DNA of 18,410 bases from CAZYJD01 sp964647785 (GCA_964647785.1 CAZYJD010000041.1:1-18410); one strand, 5' to 3'; counted from the stretch's first letter, positions 7,878 through 15,432 are shown. Notes: generated by a model not told the origin, from the letters alone. Made by a program: numbers and translations.

Positions 7878-7893
7878 GAACTGATATCAGTTC
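7878..7893. repeat. 16-bp perfect palindrome at the TPR/ribH junction
   Basis: GAACTGATATCAGTTC is its own reverse complement over 16 bases. It contains the TPR stop codon (TGA on the minus strand, 7887-7889) and ends 9 nt before the ribH start. As RNA it could fold as a 6-bp stem with an AUAU loop; as DNA it has the symmetry of an operator. It is not followed by a U-tract, so it is not a standard terminator. Confidence 0.6.
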
Positions 7894-8549
7894 TGGGTCT
7901 TTGCCTGGCAGCGGGCAATGTATTTGCGGATATTGTATCCCTGAGGAGACTCCTTATAATTTTCAAGGATAAGCTCGTATGCCGTGATGGCACTTTTAAA
8001 ATCTCCTGACAGCTCGTAAGCCATTCCAGCTTTTTTCAGGTTGTTGGGAGCGCTGAATTCATTGTCGCGCATTTTTCCTGCTTTGAGATATAAGTCTGCC
8101 GCTTTTTCTGTTTCACCGAGTTCCATGTAGCAGTCCGCGAGCAAGCCTTTTGACATGGCAGACATAACTTCATCATTGAAATCAGCTTTTTTCAGGAATT
8201 CAACGGCATTGTCAAACTCCCCTTTATCAAGGTAAATACGACCTGCGTAATATGCAGCCAAATTACCTGCCTTGGTGCTTGGATAATCATCGGCAATATC
8301 AATCATTCCCGGATAATTTCCATCTCCATTGAGGGCTCTGTCCATCGAGTCTTTTGAAAAATAACGCTGTGCAACAAATAATTGGGCCTGGGCTTCATTT
8401 TCTTGTTTGGGTTGCCAGTACTTATTGTAAGCAATGTAAGCTCCGAGCAACACCACAACAACTGCAGATGCAATGTTGATTTGCTTTTTATAGTCCAGAT
8501 AATACTGTTCCAGACTGGCGATCCAACTCTTATTTTCTTCGGTACTCAT
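7887..8549 (-). CDS. Membrane-anchored tetratricopeptide repeat protein (YfgM-like)
   Basis: A 220-aa protein with a short cytoplasmic N-terminus, one membrane helix at about residues 24-41 (a run of Ile/Val/Leu/Ala) and a periplasmic part made of TPR-like helical pairs. The repeats are visible as AYYAGRIYLDKGEFDNAVEFL, LLADCYMELGETEKAADLY and GMAYELSGDFKSAITAYELIL. The layout matches the YfgM-like family, whose E. coli member is an ancillary factor at the SecYEG translocon and partner of the chaperone PpiD. That role here is inference from topology. In Bacteroidota such genes are often next to ribH, as here. It lies 29 nt after pdhA on the same strand, consistent with one operon. It could equally be a generic TPR scaffold protein. 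Confidence 0.82.
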   Translation of the reverse strand: MSTEENKSWIASLEQYYLDYKKQINIASAVVVVLLGAYIAYNKYWQPKQENEAQAQLFVAQRYFSKDSMDRALNGDGNYPGMIDIADDYPSTKAGNLAAYYAGRIYLDKGEFDNAVEFLKKADFNDEVMSAMSKGLLADCYMELGETEKAADLYLKAGKMRDNEFSAPNNLKKAGMAYELSGDFKSAITAYELILENYKESPQGYNIRKYIARCQAKTQN

Positions 8550-8578
8550 TCTAAAAATTTTGCAATAATACGATTTTG

Positions 8579-9571
8579 TTATTCAATGATATAGGGATAG
8601 TCCTCGGCATATACGTCGGTGTAAAGCTCAGAAGCATCGGGCCAAGGCGATTCTTCTGCGAACTCAACCGAGGCTTGAACCTTTTCTTCGATGCTTGCTT
8701 CAATGGCATCAAGTTCCTCTGCGGAGGCGTACTTTTTGTCCAAAATGGTTTGACGAACAACTTCTACAGGATCTTGCGACTTATAGGTTTCAACTTCCTC
8801 TTTGCTTCGGTATTTCGCCGGATCTGACATCGAGTGACCTCGGTAGCGATATGTTTTAAGCTCCAACAAGGTTGGGCCTTCGCCTTTGCGAGCTCTTTCT
8901 GCAGCATCTGCAATGGATTGATGCACATCTTCACATCGCATGCCATTCACTTGGAACGAAGGCATTTCATAGGAACATCCTATTTTAACCAAATCCATCA
9001 CATTCGTGGTACGTTCTACGGAAGTACCCATGGCATAATTGTTATTTTCGATGATGAAAATAACCGGAAGTTTCCAAAGCATTGCCATGTTGAATGCTTC
9101 ATGAAGTGCGCCCTGTCGCACAGCTCCATCACCCATGTAACATAGCGTAACATTTTTATTTCCCCTGTACTGATCAGCCAAAGCAATGCCGGCTCCTAAG
9201 GGAATTTGGCCTCCCACAATACCGTGACCTCCAAAGAAGTTATGCTCCTTCGAAAACATGTGCATGCTTCCACCTTTTCCTTTGGTGCAACCGGTGGCCT
9301 TTCCGTACAATTCCGCCATCACACTCTCCGGACTGAGCCCAACAGCCAAGGCATGACCATGATCTCGATAGGCCGTGATCAGCTTGTCATCTTTTGTAAT
9401 GGCCGACATAGAACCTGCAATTACTGCTTCCTGCCCGATGTAGAGGTGACAGAACCCCCTTATTTTCTGCTGTCCGTAAAGTTGAGCAGCTTTTTCTTCA
9501 AACCGTCGAATGAGCATCATCATTTCGAACCAGTTTAAATAGGTTTCTTTGGTGAATTTTATTTTTGCCAT
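8579..9571 (-). CDS. pdhA: Pyruvate dehydrogenase E1 component, alpha subunit
   Basis: Thiamine-diphosphate-binding subunit of the heterotetrameric E1 that decarboxylates pyruvate and feeds acetyl groups to the lipoyl E2 on the way to acetyl-CoA. In the 330-aa protein the ThDP motif runs from GDG at 147-149 to NNN at 176-178. The RFEEKAAQLYGQQKIRGFCHLYIGQEA start and the YRYRGHSMSDPAKYR loop (the phosphorylation-loop region in eukaryotic enzymes) are typical of pyruvate rather than branched-chain E1 alpha, but a 2-oxoacid E1 alpha of other specificity is not excluded. No E1 beta, E2 or E3 gene is next to it; downstream are the TPR protein and ribH. Such separation from E2 is unusual in relatives as far as I recall. 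The start at 9571 gives the standard N-terminus. Confidence 0.94.
   Translation of the reverse strand: MAKIKFTKETYLNWFEMMMLIRRFEEKAAQLYGQQKIRGFCHLYIGQEAVIAGSMSAITKDDKLITAYRDHGHALAVGLSPESVMAELYGKATGCTKGKGGSMHMFSKEHNFFGGHGIVGGQIPLGAGIALADQYRGNKNVTLCYMGDGAVRQGALHEAFNMAMLWKLPVIFIIENNNYAMGTSVERTTNVMDLVKIGCSYEMPSFQVNGMRCEDVHQSIADAAERARKGEGPTLLELKTYRYRGHSMSDPAKYRSKEEVETYKSQDPVEVVRQTILDKKYASAEELDAIEASIEEKVQASVEFAEESPWPDASELYTDVYAEDYPYIIE
9560..9567 (+). promoter_or_regulatory. Possible -7 promoter box for recF
   Basis: TATTTTTG on the plus strand matches TAnnTTTG, but it lies inside the first codons of pdhA, where a Lys-Ile-Lys stretch could produce it by chance. There is no convincing -33 TTG. If used, the recF leader would be about 48 nt and its transcript would start inside the pdhA gene. 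Confidence 0.22.
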
Positions 9572-9593
9572 CGCTTTTTTCAGAATCAGGTCG

Positions 9594-9601
9594 CAAAAAT
9601 A
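9594..9601 (-). promoter_or_regulatory. Putative -7 promoter box for the pdhA-TPR-ribH run
   Basis: On the minus strand the sequence reads TATTTTTG, a full match to TAnnTTTG, 22 nt upstream of the pdhA ATG. The predicted leader is about 17 nt. No TTG is present at the standard -33 spacing. Confidence 0.45.
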
Positions 9602-9619
9602 ATAAACCCCCTCCTTTAA

Positions 9620-10711
9620 TTGTATCTTACAGAATTACACTTGCATTCTTTTCGAAACCATGTTCAAACTGAGCATCGTTTCTGTCGTGCAATCAACGTG
9701 CTCACTGGGGCAAACGGCGTGGGTAAAACCAATTTGCTTGATGCTGTCTTTATGTTGTGTCATGGCAGAAGTTTTTTTCATGCAACCGATGCCCAACTCA
9801 TGATGGAAGGAAGCCGGTATTACCGAATCGAAGGTGACTTTGTGGATGATCAGAATTCAACCACAGATCGAATATCCATCGCATCTGAAATTGGTAAACG
9901 GAGACAAATACGATGGAACTCTACACCTTTAAGCAGATCAGGACTATTGGGTAAATGCCCGGCAGTTATGATCACCCCTTTCGATATTTCTCTGCTGTTG
10001 GAAGGAAGCGATGCCCGAAGGAAATTGATGGATGAATCCATTTCATCAGTAGATCCATTTTATTTAAAACAGCTTACTTCTTATAATCGATTGCTCGATC
10101 AACGAAACGCACTTTTGAAAAAAGCTGCAGCAGACCACCTTATCGATGATCAGCTTTTGCTCAGTTTCGACGAACAAATGCAAGTGCCGGCCAAGGACAT
10201 TTATGAAAAACGCAACTTGTTCATCACAGATTTTAGTAAGCGGGTAGTTCAATTGTATGGAGAATTGACTGAGGAGGCAGAAATAACTGAACTCAAGTAC
10301 GACAGTGAATTGCATGAAAAACAATGGATCGAGCTTCAATTACAAGCCCGGAAGAAGGACCTTGTTTTGGGTAGAAGTACTTCGGGCGTGCACAAGGATG
10401 ACCTTTCATTCTTCATCAAAAATTTTCCATTAAAGAAATATGCTTCCCAAGGCCAGCTCAAATCCATGCTCATAGCGGTAAAACTCGCTCAATATCGATG
10501 GTTTCAAGAAAAACTCAACACTTTTCCTCTCTTGTTATTGGATGATATTTCAGAAAAAATTGATGAACAAAGAAGTCGTCGACTCATGAAGCAAATTGCC
10601 GATAGGGGGTTCGGACAAATTTTCATTACCGATACGAGCGAAGAAAGGGTTAAACAGCTGCTCAATGGCGTAGAGGAGGAGAAAAAATTCTTTAAGTTTG
10701 AAGGCGAATAG
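9620..10711 (+). CDS. recF: DNA replication/repair protein RecF
   Basis: SMC-like ATPase that, with RecO and RecR, loads RecA at single-stranded gaps. In the 363-aa protein Walker A GANGVGKT is at 30-37, the ABC-type signature region is YASQGQLKSMLIAVKLAQ, and Walker B is LLLLDDISEKID near the C-terminus; RecF-specific N-terminal LxLxxFRN is present. The start is TTG at 9620: it gives MYLTELHLHSFRNH, which aligns with the usual MxLxxLxLxxFRNY, and no in-frame ATG lies nearby. It is not beside dnaA/dnaN/gyrB. It opens a plus-strand run with the DUF721 gene (4-nt gap) and rpe (4-nt gap), and is divergent from pdhA with only 48 nt between them. Confidence 0.95.
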   Translation: MYLTELHLHSFRNHVQTEHRFCRAINVLTGANGVGKTNLLDAVFMLCHGRSFFHATDAQLMMEGSRYYRIEGDFVDDQNSTTDRISIASEIGKRRQIRWNSTPLSRSGLLGKCPAVMITPFDISLLLEGSDARRKLMDESISSVDPFYLKQLTSYNRLLDQRNALLKKAAADHLIDDQLLLSFDEQMQVPAKDIYEKRNLFITDFSKRVVQLYGELTEEAEITELKYDSELHEKQWIELQLQARKKDLVLGRSTSGVHKDDLSFFIKNFPLKKYASQGQLKSMLIAVKLAQYRWFQEKLNTFPLLLLDDISEKIDEQRSRRLMKQIADRGFGQIFITDTSEERVKQLLNGVEEEKKFFKFEGE

Positions 10712-10715
10712 CTAA

Positions 10716-11003
10716 ATGAGCGACGAGAGTAAACCCATAGGCGATCTATTAAAAGATATGGTGGAGGCATACCGCCTCGATGCCAAATTGGAAGAGGTGA
10801 ACTTAGCAGGTTCTTGGAAAGAAATTGCCGGTGAACTCATTGCTCGACACACACGTTCGGTTAAAATCAATGGAGAAACCTTGATGATCTATGTGGAGTC
10901 GCCCGCTCTGCGAAATGAATTGAAGTACCACCGCAACCTTATCATTGAGAAAGTGAATAAACATTTGGGCAGTCAGCGCATTAAAGATGTATTGATCCGA
11001 TAA
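10716..11003 (+). CDS. DUF721 (DciA-like) protein
   Basis: A 95-aa protein of the DUF721 family, whose characterised members (DciA) load the replicative helicase DnaB in bacteria that lack DnaC/DnaI. Seen here: an N-terminal helix (IGDLLKDMVEAYRLDAKLEE), the W-centred NLAGSWKEIAGELIARHT segment, and a beta-rich core VKINGETLMIYVESPALRNELKYHRNLII that is the family hallmark (a KH-like fold). The DciA function in this organism is inference from family membership. It is 4 nt after recF, an adjacency I recall from other Bacteroidota, which fits a replication/repair role. rpe follows after 4 nt. Start is ATG at 10716. Confidence 0.88.
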   Translation: MSDESKPIGDLLKDMVEAYRLDAKLEEVNLAGSWKEIAGELIARHTRSVKINGETLMIYVESPALRNELKYHRNLIIEKVNKHLGSQRIKDVLIR

Positions 11004-11007
11004 AACT

Positions 11008-11658
11008 ATGAATAAACCCCTTATCGCACCCTCTATCCTGTCTGCCAATTTTGGTCAGCTCTCCAGAGATATAGAAATGATCAATGAAAGTGAAGCCGAT
11101 TGGTTTCATGTGGATGTGATGGATGGGGTATTTGTGCCCAACATTTCATTCGGATTTCCAGTGATGAAAATTTTAAAGCAACAAGCCAAAAAACCGCTGG
11201 ATGTTCATCTCATGATTGTTCAACCCGAGCGCTATGTAGATGCATTTGCTGAAGCGGGTGCAGATGTGCTCACGGTGCACTATGAAGCAAGTACGCACTT
11301 GCACCGTACCCTCGATGCCATTCGTAAAGCAGGGATGAAAGCGGGGGTGGCGCTCAATCCTCATACCCCGGTTCATTTGCTGAAAGATATTCTGTACATG
11401 ACCGATCTCGTGCTGGTCATGAGTGTGAACCCCGGCTTCGGTGGTCAGAAATTCATCAATCAGACCTACTCCAAGCTAGAAGAGCTTAAACAAATGGCCG
11501 AAGAAATACGCCCGGATTTGTTAATTGAAGTGGATGGTGGGGTGAATGTTGCCAATGCTCATTCTTTGGTTGAAGCAGGGGCGAATGTTCTGGTGGCTGG
11601 AAATGCTGTTTTCGCATCGGAGCAACCATCGCAGACCATCTCAGAATTGAGGAAATAA
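11008..11658 (+). CDS. rpe: Ribulose-phosphate 3-epimerase
   Basis: Interconverts D-ribulose 5-phosphate and D-xylulose 5-phosphate in the non-oxidative pentose phosphate pathway; metal-dependent TIM barrel of 216 aa. The start MNKPLIAPSILSANF is canonical. Metal ligands and acid/base residues are visible: His34 and Asp36 in HVDVMDG, His67 in DVHLMI, and Asp176 in EVDGGV; the phosphate-binding NPGFGGQKF loop is intact. It is separated from the DUF721 gene by 4 nt and so probably belongs to the recF transcript. A short inverted repeat follows its stop directly. Confidence 0.97.
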   Translation: MNKPLIAPSILSANFGQLSRDIEMINESEADWFHVDVMDGVFVPNISFGFPVMKILKQQAKKPLDVHLMIVQPERYVDAFAEAGADVLTVHYEASTHLHRTLDAIRKAGMKAGVALNPHTPVHLLKDILYMTDLVLVMSVNPGFGGQKFINQTYSKLEELKQMAEEIRPDLLIEVDGGVNVANAHSLVEAGANVLVAGNAVFASEQPSQTISELRK

Positions 11659-11677
11659 AACGTTCCACTCCAACGTT
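11659..11677 (+). other. Short inverted repeat after rpe
   Basis: AACGTT, a 7-nt spacer (CCACTCC), then AACGTT, beginning on the base after the rpe stop. Each arm is itself palindromic. RNA could form a 6-bp AU-rich stem. There is no following T-tract, so a classic terminator is unlikely. It sits about 10 nt before the TTG start of the receptor gene and might instead affect its translation or bind a dimeric regulator. Confidence 0.35.
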
Positions 11678-11686
11678 GAAAGTCCA

Positions 11687-14152
11687 TTGAGATTTGTTGC
11701 ACTTTACCTAGCACTTTGTTTTTATCTCGCGGCCAATGCTCAGGATGCTGTGATCTTCGGGTTTGTCTATGATGGGGAGGGAGCGCCCCTCAAATCAGTA
11801 GCGGTGCTCAGTACGGACAATCGCTTTTATACCGAAAGCAATGAAGACGGCCGCTACCAGATCAAATTGCCTTTGAGTGCAAATATTAAAACCATGGTGT
11901 ATTCTTACGCCGGGCTTTCTGTGGTAAAACGATTGCCCTTTCTGGAGTCGGGCATCCGCTATCGAATAGATGTTCAGTTGGATGTGCAGGTGAACCTTAA
12001 AGAAGCAACGGTCAAGCAGGATCGGGGACGAAGCAATCCAGGCACGCTGCATCTTGATCCTAAAATACTTCAGCGTTTTCCCAATACCAATCCGGGTATT
12101 GAGCAATTCATTAAAACTTTGCCCGGAGTTTCCGTCTCCAACGAATTGAGTTCTGCATACAACGTGCGTGGAGGAAATTTCGATGAGAACCTCGTATATG
12201 TAAATGACATTGAAGTTTACAGGCCATTTCTCGTACGAAGTGGCCAACAGGAAGGTTTGAGTTTCGTGAATCCCGACCTGGTTGAAAATATCAGTTTTTC
12301 AGCCGGTGGATTTGAAGCCCAATACGGAGATAAGCTTTCATCGGTTTTGGATATCACTTACAAAGAGCCGGATGAGAATAAAAACACCTTGCGATTCGAT
12401 TTCATGGGGACCAACCTCTCAACAGAAGGAAAAATAGGCGAACGCTTCAGCTACCTCATAGGGGCGCGTTATTTTACCAATCAATATGTGCTCAATTCAT
12501 TGGACGTACAGGGCGATTATAAACCGCGTTTTTACGATGTGCAATCCTACCTGCGTTGGGAAATGAGTAAAAGCTGGGATCTGGGTTGGCTATTCACTGC
12601 TTCTGAAAATAGATTTCTCTTCATTCCGCAAGCCCGTGAAACCCGCTTCGGAACCGCTGTTCAGGCGCTTCGGCTTTATGTGGGGTTTGCCGGTCAGGAG
12701 TTGATGCAATACCGCACTTTTACCAATGGGTTGAACCTCCGCTGGAAACCAAATCCATCCACGGAGCTAAAATGGATTGCTTCCATCTACTCTACCAATG
12801 AAACCGAACAATATACCGTAGAAGGTGCTTATCGGCTTGAAGAGCTCGAAAACAACCTGGGGTCCGACAATTTTGCAGAAGCCAGATCAACCCTGGGCTT
12901 CGGATATTTTATTCATCATGCACGCAATAGCCTGAATGCACAAGTGAGTAGTTTCGATCATAAAGGACGCATGGGTACAGGTTTTGGAACCATCAGATGG
13001 GGCGTTGGATGGCGACATGAAGCCATTACCGATCGACTGAGAGAATGGAAATACAATGATTCTGCAGGATACAATGCGAGTTTCTCAAATACGAGGCCGG
13101 GTCAAATCATTTTAGATGATGTAATCCGTTCAGATCAGCAAATCAATTCACATAGGTGGTTGGCCTATCTGCAGAATACGCAGCTTCTCAGCCAGCCATA
13201 CAACCTAAAAACAACCTATGGCTTGCGCACCCATTACTGGAGCTTCAATGGCCAGAATACCATCAGCCCAAGAGTCCAGTTCTCAGCCGAACCGAATAAA
13301 GAACACAATCGTCTTACCCGAATGCGCTATGGAAAAGATGGAGACAGCCTCTTGAAAAAAGATATTCTCATTCGGGCAGCATGGGGCTATTACTATCAGC
13401 CACCCTTCTATCGTGAAATGCGAAACCTTCAGGGCGAATTGAATCGAGACATCCGTGCACAAAGAGCCCTGCACTATGTGTTGGGTGCCGATTGGAATTT
13501 CAGCTGGTGGAACAGACCTTTTAAGTTTTATGGCGAATTGTATTACAAGCAATTGAATTATCTGATTCCCTATGTGATTGATAATGTGCGCATCAGGTAT
13601 TATGCCGACAACAGCTCCAGAGGTTATGCCAGTGGCATGGATTTTAGAATCAATGGTGAATTCATCAAAGGCCTGGAGTCATGGTTCAGTTTGTCATTGC
13701 TTAAAACCGATGAAGACATTCGCTTCCTCAACAGCCAGGGTGAACTTCAGCAAAGTGGTTTTTTACGTCGTCCAACGGATCAAAGGGTCAATGCCAGCAT
13801 ATTGTTTCAAGATGAACTGAGAAAAAATCCGGACTACAAAATGCACCTTCGCTTGGTATTCGGAAGCGGTGTGCCCTATTATTTTACCGGAGATGTTCGT
13901 TACCAAGAGGGCTTTACCATTCCACCTTACCGAAGAGTAGATCTCGGATTTTCGAAAATTGTGGCCAGTTCTGATGAGGATAGAAGTAGGTGGTACGACC
14001 AACTTTGGCTCAGCGTAGAAATCTTCAACCTGCTGCAGGTGAACAATACGGTCTCTTATCTGTGGATCAAAGATATCAACAACAACACCTATGGTATACC
14101 TAACTTTCTAACAGGAAGAAGACTCAATTTTAGGCTTACCGTTGAGATTTGA
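11687..14152 (+). CDS. TonB-dependent receptor with carboxypeptidase-regulatory-like N-terminal domain
   Basis: Outer-membrane active transporter of 821 aa energised by TonB-ExbBD. Residues 1-18 are a signal peptide (cleavage ANA|QD), leaving an N-terminal Gln as is common in Bacteroidota. Residues about 20-100 form a CarbopepD_reg-like beta domain (IFGFVYDGEGAPLKSVAVLS). The plug follows at about 125-230, with PGIEQFIKTLPGVSV, NVRGGNFDENLVYVND and GGFEAQYGDKLSSVLDI. The rest is a 22-strand-type barrel ending in the aromatic/hydrophobic strand GRRLNFRLTVEI. The start is TTG at 11687, which puts the signal peptide at the N-terminus; the frame upstream holds no ATG before a stop. No SusD-like partner is adjacent, so it is not a clear glycan-uptake pair, and the ligand is unknown. 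It lies 28 nt after rpe and 93 nt before porP. Confidence 0.92.
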   Translation: MRFVALYLALCFYLAANAQDAVIFGFVYDGEGAPLKSVAVLSTDNRFYTESNEDGRYQIKLPLSANIKTMVYSYAGLSVVKRLPFLESGIRYRIDVQLDVQVNLKEATVKQDRGRSNPGTLHLDPKILQRFPNTNPGIEQFIKTLPGVSVSNELSSAYNVRGGNFDENLVYVNDIEVYRPFLVRSGQQEGLSFVNPDLVENISFSAGGFEAQYGDKLSSVLDITYKEPDENKNTLRFDFMGTNLSTEGKIGERFSYLIGARYFTNQYVLNSLDVQGDYKPRFYDVQSYLRWEMSKSWDLGWLFTASENRFLFIPQARETRFGTAVQALRLYVGFAGQELMQYRTFTNGLNLRWKPNPSTELKWIASIYSTNETEQYTVEGAYRLEELENNLGSDNFAEARSTLGFGYFIHHARNSLNAQVSSFDHKGRMGTGFGTIRWGVGWRHEAITDRLREWKYNDSAGYNASFSNTRPGQIILDDVIRSDQQINSHRWLAYLQNTQLLSQPYNLKTTYGLRTHYWSFNGQNTISPRVQFSAEPNKEHNRLTRMRYGKDGDSLLKKDILIRAAWGYYYQPPFYREMRNLQGELNRDIRAQRALHYVLGADWNFSWWNRPFKFYGELYYKQLNYLIPYVIDNVRIRYYADNSSRGYASGMDFRINGEFIKGLESWFSLSLLKTDEDIRFLNSQGELQQSGFLRRPTDQRVNASILFQDELRKNPDYKMHLRLVFGSGVPYYFTGDVRYQEGFTIPPYRRVDLGFSKIVASSDEDRSRWYDQLWLSVEIFNLLQVNNTVSYLWIKDINNNTYGIPNFLTGRRLNFRLTVEI

Positions 14153-14197
14153 TGCTTTTTTGCCCACGTTTACACACTCACAGAGCTGCACTGAACG

Positions 14198-14227
14198 TTG
14201 TAAAATTTAGATGGATTACTATTTTTG
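14198..14227 (+). promoter_or_regulatory. Putative promoter (-33 TTG, -7 TATTTTTG) for the porP/gld locus
   Basis: TTG at 14198-14200, 19 nt spacer, then TATTTTTG at 14220-14227. Both boxes and the spacing fit the Bacteroidota promoter, and this is the best promoter candidate in the window. The predicted leader to the porP ATG at 14246 is only about 13 nt. It separates the T9SS locus transcriptionally from the receptor gene. Confidence 0.6.
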
Positions 14228-14245
14228 TCAGATACTTAGGTACAT

Positions 14246-15346
14246 ATGAATCACATTTACTCCAAATCAATTCTCAAAATAAGTGCCGTGTCACTGCTCG
14301 TTCTGTCTGCCATGGGTGCATTCGCTCAGCAGGACCCGTATTACACGCACTTTAAATTCAATAAGCAGTCATACAACCCGGCTGCAGCGGGAGAAAAGGA
14401 GGATTTCATTTGTTTCAACGGCATTGCACACTACCAGTGGCTCAATTTTGATGATGTAACCCTTGCACGTCAGGGAAATGCCAACCCGAATCAGGCTGAA
14501 ACAGTGGTGGAAGATGTGGCTCCTGAGACTTATGCGTTCAATATTAGCACTCCCATCAAATTGAAAAATCGCAGCAGCATAGGTGTCGGCTTAACATTTT
14601 TGAACGATAAACTAGGTTTTCTTCAAACCACTTCTTTCAGAGCTCAAGCAAATTATCAAATTCCAATCCAAGGAGATTTTGCGAAGCTTTCGGTGGGTTT
14701 GGATGTAGGAGGGACTGACTTTGGATATAGTCAACCAAGATTCGTGTCTTTGGATCAAGGAGATAATCACATTCCGACTTCAGAAAATACCCAGATGAAG
14801 TTAGACATCGGAGCCGGTATTTACTACACCCAAAAAAGACTTGGAACACAGTTCGAGAATTTTTACGCTGGTTTGAGTGTAACACACGTGAACTCGCCAA
14901 ACTATGATATCAACCTCACGATGCAGTCAGGCAATACCTCCAACACCAACTTCGATATGGTGCGCCATTATTACATGGTGGCCGGAATGGATTGGGAATT
15001 AAACCCAGGTTGGGTTCTCGAACCTGCAGTACTCCTAAAATTTGCGAATAATTTTAGCAGCATCGCTGCAAGGCCACAGATAGACCTGAATGCCACCGTG
15101 TTGTATGCCGAGACGATTCGCGGGGGATTGGGATATCGTCAGTGGGCGAACACCGATGCTTTGAGTTTGATGCTCGGTTATGTTAAAGATGAAATCCAGG
15201 TGGGATATAGTTATGACCTAACTTTGAGCAGAATACAGCAGGTGAGTAACAATACCCACGAAATCATGGTGGCATATTGTTTTCAGGTGAATCCAAAGGT
15301 TGAACCGAAGGATAAACTCATTCGCAGAACGCCGAGATTTCTTTAA
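14246..15346 (+). CDS. porP: Type IX secretion system outer-membrane protein PorP/SprF
   Basis: Outer-membrane beta-barrel protein of the PorP/SprF family, needed for type IX secretion or, for some paralogues, for export of adhesins. A signal peptide occupies residues 1-27 (cleavage AFA|QQ). The family start motif is clear: QDPYYTHFKFNKQSYNPAAAGE. Repeated amphipathic strands (RSSIGVGLTFLNDKLGF, FYAGLSVTHVNSP, IRGGLGYRQW, IQVGYSYDLTL) follow to the end. At 366 aa it is longer than most members I recall (near 300), partly because of a polar stretch at about 70-93 where others are short. Position directly before gldKLM marks it as the core T9SS partner (PorP) rather than an adhesin-linked SprF. 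A good promoter lies just upstream; gldK follows after 136 nt. Confidence 0.92.
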   Translation: MNHIYSKSILKISAVSLLVLSAMGAFAQQDPYYTHFKFNKQSYNPAAAGEKEDFICFNGIAHYQWLNFDDVTLARQGNANPNQAETVVEDVAPETYAFNISTPIKLKNRSSIGVGLTFLNDKLGFLQTTSFRAQANYQIPIQGDFAKLSVGLDVGGTDFGYSQPRFVSLDQGDNHIPTSENTQMKLDIGAGIYYTQKRLGTQFENFYAGLSVTHVNSPNYDINLTMQSGNTSNTNFDMVRHYYMVAGMDWELNPGWVLEPAVLLKFANNFSSIAARPQIDLNATVLYAETIRGGLGYRQWANTDALSLMLGYVKDEIQVGYSYDLTLSRIQQVSNNTHEIMVAYCFQVNPKVEPKDKLIRRTPRFL

Positions 15347-15432
15347 GAAAATTTGACACAAACAATACTAAAACTACAAAAGCATCGTTTTGATATTTAC
15401 GAAAGTGATATCGGACTTTAAGAAAAACTGAT

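Noticed and set aside
11795..12247. 150-codon minus-strand frame opposite the TonB receptor plug
   Set aside because: Shadow of the plug-domain coding sequence; no supporting signal.
14149..14355. Plus-strand small frame starting at the receptor stop and running into porP
   Set aside because: Overlaps the porP promoter and signal peptide in another frame; no conserved features.
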